Source of the DNA: an uncultured Corynebacterium sp.
GTDB taxonomy: Bacteria > Actinomycetota > Actinomycetes > Mycobacteriales > Mycobacteriaceae
Assembly: GCF_946221935.1 (NCBI RefSeq)
Contig: NZ_CAMIGN010000003.1
Span: forward strand, 62,001-126,000
Direction: 5' to 3'
DNA length: 64,000 bases
A program made the translations under genes and the position numbers. Numbering within the stretch: position 1 is the stretch's first letter; each line of letters opens with the position of its first letter. A model generated the notes under the pieces. The model was not told the DNA's origin, did no database searches, and saw nothing but the letters and a program-made list of their open reading frames with translations. This document shows positions 45,023 through 53,318 of the stretch, one piece after another.

Positions 45023-45763
45023 ATGTTTAAGGCAATTTCCTCCGAGGTCACGAAGCTGCTGAGCCTCCGCAGCACCTGGATCTACGTAATCTTGTTCACG
45101 GGCTCGCTCTATGGCCCGACCACGCTGTATATGCTTTTCAATGATTCTCCGCAGATTGACGCAGATTGGCCTGATCTGCTGATTGGCGGAATGATCTTCC
45201 TGATGATCGCCTGCGTATTCGGTGCCTCGACCACCGGTGGCGATATTAATAACCACATGACGGCCCACTCTTTCCTAACGCAAAAGAGCCGCAGTTCTTG
45301 GCTGCTGGCGCGTGCACTGGTGGTAGCAGCGTTCACGGAGCTGAACTTCCTACTTGGCGCAGCGCTGAGCTGGCTGGTGGCTACCGTCACTCCGGCGGGG
45401 CACTTTACTGGTGAAAACTCGCTGGTTCTCTGGGGCTATGTGGTGGCCGCCCCGGCGCTGGCTGTTATGACTGTAGGAATCGCGGCACTGCTGCGCAACC
45501 GTGTGGGTGCCATCGCCTTGCCGCTGGTGTGGATGCTGGTGGTCGAGGGGCTGCTGTACGCGGGCAGCGAGAAAATCCCGTTCCTGAAGACTCTGTACAA
45601 CCTCTCCCCGGGCAGCCGCGTCCAAGACATGCAGTCGTGGGTCGTTTCGACGGACCATGCCGGAATGGCTTCTCCTACTTCCGGATTCATTGTGCTTATC
45701 GCCTGGATGGTCGTCCTGCTGGCACTGGGTCTGTACAGCAACAAGGTGCGAGATGTGAAATAA
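45023..45763 (+). CDS. ABC-2 type permease, copy 1
   Basis: A 246-aa protein with about six membrane helices and a short cytoplasmic N-terminus (MFKAISSEVTKLLSLRSTWIYVI), typical of ABC-2 permeases that pair with BcrA-like ATPases. RVGAIALPLVWMLVVEGLL corresponds closely to a segment of the second permease. Starts 25 nt after its ATPase with AGAAAGAG upstream. Confidence 0.88.
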   Translation: MFKAISSEVTKLLSLRSTWIYVILFTGSLYGPTTLYMLFNDSPQIDADWPDLLIGGMIFLMIACVFGASTTGGDINNHMTAHSFLTQKSRSSWLLARALVVAAFTELNFLLGAALSWLVATVTPAGHFTGENSLVLWGYVVAAPALAVMTVGIAALLRNRVGAIALPLVWMLVVEGLLYAGSEKIPFLKTLYNLSPGSRVQDMQSWVVSTDHAGMASPTSGFIVLIAWMVVLLALGLYSNKVRDVK

Positions 45764-45782
45764 GATTTGATAGCCTGACGGC

Positions 45783-46712
45783 ATGATCGCAGTCAAAGAA
45801 TTAACTAAAAAGTATGGGTCCACGGAGGTTCTCCATGGGCTCACTTTTTCTGTCCCAGATGGCCAGGTCACAGGCTTTCTGGGGCCGAATGGTTCCGGAA
45901 AGTCCTCAACGATGCGCTGCATTCTGGGGCTGGATACGATTGGCAGGGGAGAGGTCACTTTCGACGGCCAACCTCTGCATGCCTACCGCGCCCAGCGACC
46001 TCACATCGCTGGCGCTCTTCTCGAACCCACCTGGTACATGCCGGGCCATTCCGCCCGGACGCACATCCGCTCCATTGCTCAGGCGGCGGGGATCTCGCAG
46101 TCCCGCGCCGACGAATGCCTGGAGCAAGTCGGCCTGACAGGGGTACAGAAGCGCAAGATCAAGAAGTTCTCCCTCGGTATGAAGCAGCGCCTCGGCCTGG
46201 CAGTGGCTCTGCTGGGTAACCCGAAGCATCTCATCCTCGACGAACCGGTCAACGGACTCGACCCCGAGGGCGTGCACTGGATGCGCGAGCTCATTCGTCG
46301 CAACGCGTCCGAGGGGCGCGCCGTGCTGGTCAGCTCCCACCTCCTGCACGAAATGGAGCTCACCGCCGACCGCTTGGTCGTCATCGGCAAGGGCTCCCTC
46401 ATCGGCGAATACACAATGGACGAGTTCCTCCGTTCGGGTACCCAGCCCACCATCCGGATGCGCGTCGCCGATTCCAATGCTTTTATCGACGCCGCCTCGC
46501 GCTTGGATGGCATCAACCTCACCCAACAGCCCGACGGCTCTCTGGAGTTCGCCTCCGAAGCTCCCGACCTGGACCGACGGCTCGGCGAACTGGCACGCGA
46601 TACCGGTGCTGTGGTTCTGGAAATGGCACCCCAGCGCGCCGGTTTGGAGCAAAAGTTCCTGGACGCGACCGGGCAGGCAGTGGAGTACAAGACCCAGGGG
46701 AGGAGAAGCTAA
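45783..46712 (+). CDS. ABC exporter ATP-binding protein, copy 2
   Basis: A 309-aa ATPase, closely related along its whole length to copy 1 (for example VPDGQVTGFLGPNGSGKSSTMRCILGLD, FSLGMKQRLGLAVALLGNPKHLILDEPVNGLDPEG). All nucleotide-binding motifs are intact. Starts 19 nt after the first permease; a TAGCCT 6 nt before the ATG could give a separate leaderless transcript. The pair duplication is tandem and both copies look functional. Confidence 0.92.
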   Translation: MIAVKELTKKYGSTEVLHGLTFSVPDGQVTGFLGPNGSGKSSTMRCILGLDTIGRGEVTFDGQPLHAYRAQRPHIAGALLEPTWYMPGHSARTHIRSIAQAAGISQSRADECLEQVGLTGVQKRKIKKFSLGMKQRLGLAVALLGNPKHLILDEPVNGLDPEGVHWMRELIRRNASEGRAVLVSSHLLHEMELTADRLVVIGKGSLIGEYTMDEFLRSGTQPTIRMRVADSNAFIDAASRLDGINLTQQPDGSLEFASEAPDLDRRLGELARDTGAVVLEMAPQRAGLEQKFLDATGQAVEYKTQGRRS

Positions 46713-46714
46713 GA

Positions 46715-47449
46715 ATGCTAGGAGTTATCCGCAGCGAATGGACGCGCTCGCGCGCGATGTGGGGCACCTGGATCATGTTGGGCTTCGTCCTGCTGTTCTA
46801 CGTGGGCGCCAACGTCTTGACCCTGAGCTACTACAGATCCGAGTACGGAGCCAACGAGCCCGAGGTGAACTTGGCGGAGCTGGGCGTGGGCCTACTACCG
46901 GCCTACCTGATGATCCTGTCGCTCTCCGCGGTGAGGGTCAGCGGCACCCGAGGGCACAATCTGCACGCGCAATCCTTCCTGGTGATCCCCGCGCGTTGGC
47001 AGCAGCTCTTTGCGCAGATGTTCGTCAATGCCGCCCTGGCGGTGGTGACCATGGTTGTGGCGGTGGGCGTATCGCTGGCGATGGTGGCCACCCTCCCGCA
47101 GAAGATGAACACCGAGCAGCTGCCGCTGCTGGGCTACACGATCCTTTTCGCCGGTTTGGTTAGCCTCATGGCCTCGGCGATCGGCGTGTTGATTCCCTCC
47201 CCGGCCGGCGCGGTAGCGCTGCCGCTGGTGTGGGCCACTGCGGTGGAGCTGATCTCTCAACAGCTCAGCGAATGGATTGCCGACAACATCGCGCCCTACC
47301 TGCCGTTCAACAACATTTGGATGGTCCTGGGAGGCAACGTTTCCGTGGGCGGGCACGATACCCCAGTCAGTATTGCTATCGTGGCTGCCTGGACAGTGGT
47401 TCTAGTGGCCTGGGCTTTCCTCGTCCACCAGCGCAGAGACGTTAAATAA
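46715..47449 (+). CDS. ABC-2 type permease, copy 2
   Basis: A 244-aa, about six-helix permease with the same plan as copy 1: cytoplasmic start MLGVIRSEWTRSRAMWGTWI, helices, and SPAGAVALPLVWATAVELI near the C-terminus. More diverged from copy 1 than the ATPases are from each other. Starts 2 nt after its ATPase. The 3' end overlaps the convergent TIGR03089 gene by 8 nt. Confidence 0.88.
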   Translation: MLGVIRSEWTRSRAMWGTWIMLGFVLLFYVGANVLTLSYYRSEYGANEPEVNLAELGVGLLPAYLMILSLSAVRVSGTRGHNLHAQSFLVIPARWQQLFAQMFVNAALAVVTMVVAVGVSLAMVATLPQKMNTEQLPLLGYTILFAGLVSLMASAIGVLIPSPAGAVALPLVWATAVELISQQLSEWIADNIAPYLPFNNIWMVLGGNVSVGGHDTPVSIAIVAAWTVVLVAWAFLVHQRRDVK

Positions 47450-48023
47450 TCGCGTTCTCAGCCGCTGCGATCTCGGCTGTCGGCTCGGTGGCCATCACTA
47501 CCGACCCGCCGTCTCGCAGCGGCTTTAGTGTATCCAGCATCGACTGGGTATCGGTCCATGCCGGAACTAGCACTCGTGGACCCGCCGGGGCGGGGGCGGC
47601 CACCGGGCCGGGGTAAGCATCGGGCTGCACGCGCAACTCGGGGGAGAAATCATTTACACCGAAGGGCAATTCGCCACCGGACTCTTCTACGCCACGGCCG
47701 AAAGGATCGTCGGAGAGCACGAATACCTCGCCCGAGTGGGCCTCCGCTAGGCTGAGGTCGTCGGTGAAAAGCACGTCGCAAGAGTCGGCGTCAATAATAG
47801 GAACGTCGGTTCGCCAACATCCCAGAACAACCATGAGTGGCTGCCAGCCCGGGGCGCAGGCAATACCGACGGAACTTGGGGCGAGAGAATCCAGCAGGTT
47901 GGCGGCTTTTGACTGCCAATTGTGCAGGGTCTGCGCGGATAGCTCCATGCGGCCTGACGGGGTGTAAGTGGTCAGGCGCGGGGAGGCGGGATCCTGGGCT
48001 ACGAGGGGAGCAATAATATCCAT
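47442..48023 (-). CDS. TIGR03089 family protein
   Basis: A 193-aa protein of the short actinobacterial TIGR03089 family, which resembles a truncated AMP-binding (acyl-CoA synthetase-like) N-terminal fold: PRLTTYTPSGRMELSAQTLHNWQSKAANLL and VGIACAPGWQPLMVVLGCWRTDVPIIDADS. There is no ATP-binding P-loop of the full enzyme. ATG 48023 shares its A with the stop of the LCP gene (TAATG), so it is coupled to it; the same neighbour relation exists in mycobacteria. Confidence 0.8.
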   Translation of the reverse strand: MDIIAPLVAQDPASPRLTTYTPSGRMELSAQTLHNWQSKAANLLDSLAPSSVGIACAPGWQPLMVVLGCWRTDVPIIDADSCDVLFTDDLSLAEAHSGEVFVLSDDPFGRGVEESGGELPFGVNDFSPELRVQPDAYPGPVAAPAPAGPRVLVPAWTDTQSMLDTLKPLRDGGSVVMATEPTAEIAAAENAII

Positions 48024-49708
48024 TAGTTCACGCACATCGGACCGTCGCCGCTGGCGTCGATCGGATCCTTTCGGTCGATACCCTCGCCGGAGCCCGGGGT
48101 GCCGACGGTGGAGGACTTCTTATCGGAGGAGCCTGTACTGTCAGTGCCGGTCGAGGACGTGCTCTCGTCATCGGGAATGCCGTCGCCATCGAGGTCCTTG
48201 ATGCCTTCGGTCAAGGTGCCGACTGTGGGATCATCCGGCTTGGTCAGGGGAGCGGATTGCTCCAGGATGCCCGGGCCGGAGTAGGTGCCGGATAGGGTGA
48301 CGGAGAGCTCGTGCTCATCCAGCGAGGAATCCTTCACCACATGCAGCCCACCGAGCTGCTTGGCCAGCGCGCGGGCTGCAGGATCATCGGGATTCTTGGC
48401 GTTTACCTGCGACTCGGATACGCCAGTCTCCGGGTGATTTCCCACCTTGCCGGACTTGTAGCCGTACTGCTTAGTCAGATCCGCCACGCGGCCGGCCAGT
48501 CCCGTCTGCTCGGAGGCGTTGAAAACGTTGACCTTGTAATCCTTGGCCTTGTAGTCGGTGATATCAGCTGGCTTATCGGAGGTGGTCTTGTCCTCGCCAG
48601 GCTTGTCGCCCAACAGCTCTTCAAAGAAGCCGTGAACCTGCTCGGTATCGACCGTAACGACTGATTCGCCATAGTCTCCCGTGCCGTCGATACTGGTCAC
48701 GGGGATGGTTTGGAAGCTAACGTCGCCGCCAGCCATGTTTTGCATCTGGGTGGCCAGACCCATGACATCCCAGCCACTATCCAGCACGACGGAACGCTGC
48801 ACCGCATCGTTGAGCTTGGACATGCTGCCCGGATCCGTCAGCGTCTTAGAGGAAAGTACCTTGCTGGCCAGGCTGGCCATATAGGCCTGCTGGCGGGTGA
48901 TGCGGTCCAAGTCGCCGCGTGGCAGCTCGTGGCGTTGGCGGACAAAGCTGAGCGCATTCTGTCCGTTGAGGGTCTGGCGCCCGGCCTTGAACTTCGCGCC
49001 AGAAAGTGGCTCGTCGACCTTATTTTTAAGGCAAACATCCACCCCGCCGACTGCGTCTGTCAGGAGCACGAAGCCCAACAGGCCAACCTCGGCGTAGCGA
49101 TCCACAGTAATGCCGGTGAGATCCGCAACCGAACTGATCAAAGCCTGACGTCCGGCTTCGGTTGATTTCTTCTCGATTTCGGGCTTCTTGCTATCGGCAT
49201 CCTTGTCGGAGCTGTCCTTGGTGAGCTCTTGAGTCTTTTCGAACTTCGCCGTGCCGTAGACACCATTGAGTTTCATGTTGCCGTAATCGCGGGTGCTCAC
49301 GTACGTATCTCGCGGCAACGAGACCGCGGTGGCTGAGGAACCGTCATTCGGGATGCGAATCAGGATCATGGTGTCGGTATTCGTGACATCTTCCTCACCC
49401 GCGCGCAGCATGTCGATCTCCTTCTGGGAGAGCGGGTTACCCTTAGCGTCCGTGCGGGAGTCCACGCCGACCAGCAAAATATCGGTCGCACCGTCCGCCT
49501 GGTTGCCGAGGTTAAGGTTATCTGCCTGAGCCAGCCCATCGTTCAGGTTGCCGACGGTCATGTAACCAATGCCCATTACGGCCAGCGCGAGCGCCGAGAC
49601 CGCAGCCAGCACGCCACGGGAGATTCCGGAGCCAATCTGCTTGGCTTCCGCCTCGCCGGGAGCTGCCTGGATGCGCCGGGAGTGCCGGCTTCTCTCATGC
49701 TCTGTCAT
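48023..49708 (-). CDS. LytR-CpsA-Psr (LCP) family cell-wall ligase
   Basis: A 561-aa membrane-anchored enzyme. A basic cytoplasmic N-terminus precedes one helix (about residues 32-55); the LCP domain follows with DILLVGVDSRTD, DTMILIRIPNDGSSATAVSLPRDTYV and SFVRQRHELPRGDLDRITRQQAYM carrying the conserved Asp/Arg residues; then a LytR_C domain (DYKVNVFNASEQTGLAGRVADLTKQYGYKSGKVGN). A Ser/Thr-rich low-complexity tail ends the protein. LCP enzymes attach arabinogalactan to peptidoglycan in mycolata. Minus-strand TAAAGT lies 7 nt before the ATG. Confidence 0.92.
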   Translation of the reverse strand: MTEHERSRHSRRIQAAPGEAEAKQIGSGISRGVLAAVSALALAVMGIGYMTVGNLNDGLAQADNLNLGNQADGATDILLVGVDSRTDAKGNPLSQKEIDMLRAGEEDVTNTDTMILIRIPNDGSSATAVSLPRDTYVSTRDYGNMKLNGVYGTAKFEKTQELTKDSSDKDADSKKPEIEKKSTEAGRQALISSVADLTGITVDRYAEVGLLGFVLLTDAVGGVDVCLKNKVDEPLSGAKFKAGRQTLNGQNALSFVRQRHELPRGDLDRITRQQAYMASLASKVLSSKTLTDPGSMSKLNDAVQRSVVLDSGWDVMGLATQMQNMAGGDVSFQTIPVTSIDGTGDYGESVVTVDTEQVHGFFEELLGDKPGEDKTTSDKPADITDYKAKDYKVNVFNASEQTGLAGRVADLTKQYGYKSGKVGNHPETGVSESQVNAKNPDDPAARALAKQLGGLHVVKDSSLDEHELSVTLSGTYSGPGILEQSAPLTKPDDPTVGTLTEGIKDLDGDGIPDDESTSSTGTDSTGSSDKKSSTVGTPGSGEGIDRKDPIDASGDGPMCVN

Positions 49709-49755
49709 TGTTCACACTTTAGCGGCTAATTAGCCACTGGTGTAGTACTGATTTT

Positions 49756-50580
49756 ATGAGTGTTTTGGTTTTCGGAGCTTCCGGACAAGTAGGCCGCGCC
49801 CTGCTGCGCCTCCGCCCCGACTTCGTGCCGGTCGGTCGCACACAGGCGGATCTAGCGGTGGCAGGGTCTGTGGATTCTTTCCTTTTGACGCCACCATCTC
49901 CGGTGCAAGCCATCGTCAATCTCGCTGCATTCACAGCGGTTGATGCGGCTGAAAAGCTCGAAAATGCGGAACAGGTGCGCCGAATCAATGCAGTGGCTCC
50001 GGGGCGAATCGCCTCGTGGGCGCAGGTACACGGGGTGCCGATGTGGCATGTCTCCACCGATTATGTGTTTGCGGGAGACCTTCCGGTGGGCTGGGAGAAT
50101 CCCGTCGATGGTCAACCCGGTCCGCTGAACGCCTATGGTCGCAGCAAATTGGAAGGGGAGCGGCGTGTGCTAAACCTTGGCGGGCATGTAGTGCGCACGG
50201 GCTGGGTGTATGACGCGCAGAGCCCAAACTTCTTCACTACGATGGTTCGCCTCGCGCGCTCCGGAGTGAATCCGTCGGTTGTTGATGATCAATATGGCAG
50301 GCCCACCCATGCCGATGTGTTAGCGGCCGAGCTCATTGCGATGGTGGAAGGGCGACAAACCCCGGCCATTAGCCATGTAACTGGCTCAGGTCCAGTGACC
50401 ACCTGGTGTGGTTTCGCGCGCGAGATCTTCGCCACACTTGGCCACGACTCGCGCCGGGTCAAGGCCATTCCGAGCAGCGATTACCCGACTCCGGCCAGGC
50501 GCCCGCAGAATAGTACGCTGCAGATTCCAGCGAACGGACTGCCCGCGTGGCGGGACAGTTTGCGAGCCACCCTGGGGTAA
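49756..50580 (+). CDS. rmlD: dTDP-4-dehydrorhamnose reductase
   Basis: A 274-aa SDR-type reductase producing dTDP-rhamnose for the rhamnosyl linker of arabinogalactan. NAD(P)-binding VFGASGQVGRALL, NLAAFTAVDAAE, HVSTDYVFAGDLP and the catalytic YxxxK in YGRSKLEGE are present; length is slightly short but complete. Divergent from the LCP gene, and immediately followed by the rhamnosyltransferase gene. Confidence 0.92.
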   Translation: MSVLVFGASGQVGRALLRLRPDFVPVGRTQADLAVAGSVDSFLLTPPSPVQAIVNLAAFTAVDAAEKLENAEQVRRINAVAPGRIASWAQVHGVPMWHVSTDYVFAGDLPVGWENPVDGQPGPLNAYGRSKLEGERRVLNLGGHVVRTGWVYDAQSPNFFTTMVRLARSGVNPSVVDDQYGRPTHADVLAAELIAMVEGRQTPAISHVTGSGPVTTWCGFAREIFATLGHDSRRVKAIPSSDYPTPARRPQNSTLQIPANGLPAWRDSLRATLG

Positions 50581-50594
50581 CCTCAACGGCCATG
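50578..50594 (+). promoter_or_regulatory. Leaderless-type -10 element of wbbL inside the rmlD stop
   Basis: TAACCT (50578-50583) begins with the TAA stop of rmlD and is followed after 8 nt by the wbbL ATG at 50592. Confidence 0.45.
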
Positions 50595-51461
50595 ACAGAG
50601 GCACCCATCGCGATCATCACCGTGACTTATTCACCGGGGGAGTACCTGACCAAATTCCTCGATTCGGTACCAGCCAACTCTCGGGTAGTCATGGTCGACA
50701 ATGGATCTACAGACGGGGCGCCCGAGGCTGCAGCGGAGGCTGGGAAAGCCGAGCTGCTCTACAGTGGCGGAAATATTGGATATGGGGCGGGTATGAATCT
50801 CGGCGCTCGACACCTCCGCGCCGCCCGCGAGGCTGGAAAGATCAACCCAGACTACCTTGTGATTTCCAACCCGGATGTGGTGTTTAGCGACGGTGCCATC
50901 GATGAGCTTTTGGAGGCGGCGCGGCGTCATCCTCGAGCAGGCTCTTTGGGACCCCGCATTGTAGAGGCAGACGGCAGTGCCTACCCATCAGCGCGTGCGG
51001 TGCCACAACTCGGTTCCGGTATCGGCCATGCACTCCTGGGCAAGGTGTGGCCGACAAACCCGTGGACGAAGCGCTACCTGGACGACGAAGACATGGAAAG
51101 TGAGAGAACCGCAGGTTGGCTGAGTGGTTCGTGCCTGCTGTTGCGTTGGGATGCATTTGAGGCGCTGGGAGGGTTCGACGAGCGCTACTTCATGTATATG
51201 GAAGACGTCGACTTGGGGGATCGACTCGGACGTGCTGGCTGGTTGAATGTCTTTGTCCCCAGCGCGGAGATTCGCCACGCCAAAGGACACGCAGCGGGCA
51301 AGCATCCAGATGTAGTGCTCAAGGCGCACCATGACAGTGCCTATCGATTTCAAGCCGACCGTCTGCCGGGGTGGCGCAATCTGCCCGTGCGGTTAGTCCT
51401 TAAAGCGGGGCTGAAAATCCGCGAGAAGATTGCAATTGCGGCGGCGCACGGCGTGGGCTGA
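50592..51461 (+). CDS. wbbL: Rhamnosyltransferase WbbL
   Basis: A 289-aa family 2 glycosyltransferase that adds rhamnose to the decaprenyl-linked GlcNAc of the arabinogalactan linker unit. APIAIITVTYSPGEYLTKFLDS, VMVDNGSTDGAPE, GNIGYGAGMNLGAR, and the EDVDLGDRLGRAGW motif are typical; SGSCLLLRWDAFEALGGFDERYFMY precedes it. ATG 50592 is selected over the earlier frame opening (50547), which would overlap rmlD. Same gene order as in mycobacteria. Confidence 0.92.
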   Translation: MTEAPIAIITVTYSPGEYLTKFLDSVPANSRVVMVDNGSTDGAPEAAAEAGKAELLYSGGNIGYGAGMNLGARHLRAAREAGKINPDYLVISNPDVVFSDGAIDELLEAARRHPRAGSLGPRIVEADGSAYPSARAVPQLGSGIGHALLGKVWPTNPWTKRYLDDEDMESERTAGWLSGSCLLLRWDAFEALGGFDERYFMYMEDVDLGDRLGRAGWLNVFVPSAEIRHAKGHAAGKHPDVVLKAHHDSAYRFQADRLPGWRNLPVRLVLKAGLKIREKIAIAAAHGVG

Positions 51462-51536
51462 CTTGCAGAGCGCAAACAGTGACTAGTGTGTGAAAACCAG
51501 TAGCAAAAAGCAGCAAGGAATAGAAAGGCCATAGAA

Positions 51537-52619
51537 GTGGTAGATCTCGCAGCCACCACCGACGCAGTGATCCTGGTCGGCGGCAAGGGGACCCGACTAC
51601 GCCCCCTGACTAACTCCATCCCGAAGCCGATGCTGCCGGTGGCGGGCGCGCCGTTCCTGGAGCACCTGCTGGCCCGCATCAAGGAGGCCGGTATGACTCA
51701 CGTCGTGCTGGGAACCTCCTTTAAAGCCGAGGTTTTTGAGGAGCACTTCGGCGACGGAAGCCACTTGGGACTCGAGATCGAATACGTAGTGGAGGAAGAA
51801 CCGCTGGGAACCGGTGGCGGCATCCGCAACGTGCTGGATCACCTGCGCTACGACCGGGCAATGGTCTTTAATGGCGACGTTCTTGGAGGAACCGACCTGC
51901 AGGCCGTTTTGAAGACCCACGTGGAGCAGGAAGCTGATGTAACTCTGCATCTGTTGCGAGTGTCTGATCCCCGAGCCTTCGGATGTGTGCCAACCGACGC
52001 TGACGGCCGTGTCAGTGCTTTCCTGGAGAAGACAGAGGATCCGCCGACGGATCAGATCAACGCTGGTAGCTATGTCTTCAACCGCTCCGTGATCGAGAAG
52101 ATCCCCGCTGGCCGCCCGGTGAGTGTGGAGCGTGAAGTATTCCCGGGCCTGTTGGAAGCTGGTGCCCGCGTATTTGGTCACGTTGACCAGGCCTACTGGC
52201 GCGACATGGGTACGCCCGCCGACTTCGTGCGCGGTTCCTCTGATCTCGTGCGCGGTATTGCCCCCTCGCCGCTGCTAGATGGACGCCACGGCGAAAGTCT
52301 AGTGGACGAGTCCAGCGCCATCGCTGGTGGTGCCCTGCTGCTGGGTGGAACCGTGATTGGCCGTGGCGTCGAGGTCGGAGGCGGCGCGCGTGTGGAGGAG
52401 TCCGTGATCTTCGATGGAGTACAGATCGAAGCGGGCGCGACGGTGGAGCGTTGTGTGATCGGTGCGGGCGTGCGCATTGGTGCGCGAGCTCACCTGGTGG
52501 ACTGCGTGATCGGCGAAGGAGCCGTGATCGGTGCTCGTTGTGAGCTGCGTGATGGACTGCGCGTGTGGCCGGGAGTGACCCTGCCAGATGGCGGTGTGCG
52601 CTTTAGTTCTGACATCTAA
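51537..52619 (+). CDS. Mannose-1-phosphate guanylyltransferase (NTP-transferase/hexapeptide type)
   Basis: A 360-aa enzyme making GDP-mannose, called ManB or RmlA2 in mycobacteria. N-terminal nucleotidyltransferase: AVILVGGKGTRLRPLTNSIPKPMLPVAGAPFLEH and NGDVLGGTDL; C-terminal left-handed beta-helix with hexapeptide-like repeats (VIGRGVEVGGGARVEESVIFDGVQIEAGATVERCVIGAGVRIGARAHLVDCVIGEGAVIG). GTG 51537 has AAAGG 9 nt upstream. It provides mannose donor for lipoarabinomannan and PIM glycolipids together with manA and manB downstream. Confidence 0.88.
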   Translation: MVDLAATTDAVILVGGKGTRLRPLTNSIPKPMLPVAGAPFLEHLLARIKEAGMTHVVLGTSFKAEVFEEHFGDGSHLGLEIEYVVEEEPLGTGGGIRNVLDHLRYDRAMVFNGDVLGGTDLQAVLKTHVEQEADVTLHLLRVSDPRAFGCVPTDADGRVSAFLEKTEDPPTDQINAGSYVFNRSVIEKIPAGRPVSVEREVFPGLLEAGARVFGHVDQAYWRDMGTPADFVRGSSDLVRGIAPSPLLDGRHGESLVDESSAIAGGALLLGGTVIGRGVEVGGGARVEESVIFDGVQIEAGATVERCVIGAGVRIGARAHLVDCVIGEGAVIGARCELRDGLRVWPGVTLPDGGVRFSSDI

Positions 52620-52709
52620 AACACGATTTACGGGCGTTTTTGCGCCCAAAGAAAAAATTTAGAGAAAATTCACTACATCTAGTGCGTCCTGAACTAAAGG
52701 TTCAAGAAA

Positions 52710-52781
52710 ATGTACACATGTTGTGGTTTTCACTGGTTGCCCGTGCATACATTGTGGTTGCGCACGGGCACCTTTTCTTAG
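52710..52781 (+). CDS. Putative leader peptide with adjacent Cys codons, upstream of whiB2
   Basis: ATG at 52710 preceded by AAAGG with 9-nt spacing; 23 codons reading MYTCCGFHWLPVHTLWLRTG then TFS and TAG. Codons 4 and 5 are TGT TGT. The coding stretch overlaps a hairpin with a T-run. Existence of the peptide is a prediction from start, ribosome-binding site and position only; nothing shows expression. Confidence 0.4.
   Translation: MYTCCGFHWLPVHTLWLRTGTFS
52735..52780 (+). terminator. Terminator-like hairpin in the whiB2 leader
   Basis: TGCCCGTGC (52738-52746) pairs perfectly with GCACGGGCA (52762-52770) around a 15-nt loop; two more GC pairs extend the stem with a bulge. TTTTCTT follows at 52773-52779. 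It could end transcripts of the guanylyltransferase gene or act as an attenuator for whiB2. Confidence 0.6.
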
Positions 52782-52848
52782 GGGAACGGGATTATTGGGA
52801 GCGTTGTGACTGGTGGGGTTGGTGTGACTAGTGGGATTTCCCTAAAGC

Positions 52849-52877
52849 TTGACGCGATGTAATTACCAGTGTGTAAT
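52849..52877 (+). promoter_or_regulatory. Probable whiB2 promoter
   Basis: TTGACG (52849-52854), 17-nt spacer, TGTAAT (52872-52877), about 70 nt before the whiB2 start; TAATCT two bases on is an alternative -10. Direct repeats just upstream could bind a regulator. Confidence 0.55.
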
Positions 52878-52948
52878 CTTCAGTAGACCGACAAAGAAGA
52901 CGCCGCACTCAGGCGCACAGCAAATCCCACTAGAAGAGGAGAAACTCC

Positions 52949-53314
52949 GTGGACAAGTCAGTAGACATCGCCCTTCGTGGCCACTTTGCTGACGGCTCCT
53001 CGGCGGTAGAGCAGGAGGCGAACGTGGACAACGAAGCGCGCCAGAAGAACCTCTTCGATCTGACGCAGGACTTCGACCTGCTTTTCGATGCGGTGGAGCA
53101 GGACTGGCAGGAGCAGGCTCTGTGTGCCCAGACTGATCCGGAAGCTTTCTTTCCGGAAAAGGGTGGATCCACCCGCGAGGCTAAGCGTATTTGCCAGGCC
53201 TGCGGTGTGCGTGACGAATGCCTTGAATACGCTCTTGAACATGATGAGCGATTCGGTATCTGGGGTGGGCTCTCCGAGCGTGAGCGCCGTCGCTTGAAGA
53301 AGCGTATCGGCTAA
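52949..53314 (+). CDS. whiB2: WhiB-family Fe-S transcription regulator (WhiB2/WhcD/WhmD type)
   Basis: A 121-aa WhiB protein. Four cluster-binding cysteines are Cys59, Cys82, Cys85 and Cys91 (ALCAQ; ICQACGVRDEC), followed by the conserved turn FGIWGGLSERERRRLKK. Position beside wbbL, the guanylyltransferase, DUF3499 and manB matches the mycobacterial WhiB2/WhmD locus; this subclass is needed for septation and cell division. GTG start at 52949 with AGAGGAG 7 nt upstream. The N-terminal 50 residues are acidic and variable. Confidence 0.92.
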   Translation: MDKSVDIALRGHFADGSSAVEQEANVDNEARQKNLFDLTQDFDLLFDAVEQDWQEQALCAQTDPEAFFPEKGGSTREAKRICQACGVRDECLEYALEHDERFGIWGGLSERERRRLKKRIG

Positions 53315-53318
53315 GACA

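Larger units (their letters stand above)
52620..52948. other. Leader/regulatory region of whiB2 (329 bp)
   Basis: No long gene is present. In order: a small GGGCG-TTTTTG-CGCCC hairpin (52632-52647); a putative 23-codon leader peptide (52710-52781) overlapping a terminator-like hairpin; two direct repeats TGTGACT(G/A)GTGGG (52805-52817 and 52823-52835); a probable promoter TTGACG / TGTAAT; and the whiB2 ribosome-binding site. Confidence 0.7.

Noticed and set aside
52630..52650. GGGCG-TTTTTG-CGCCC after the guanylyltransferase gene as a rho-independent terminator
   Set aside because: Short stem, T's in the loop and A's after it; not a convincing terminator. The hairpin at 52738-52770 is much better.
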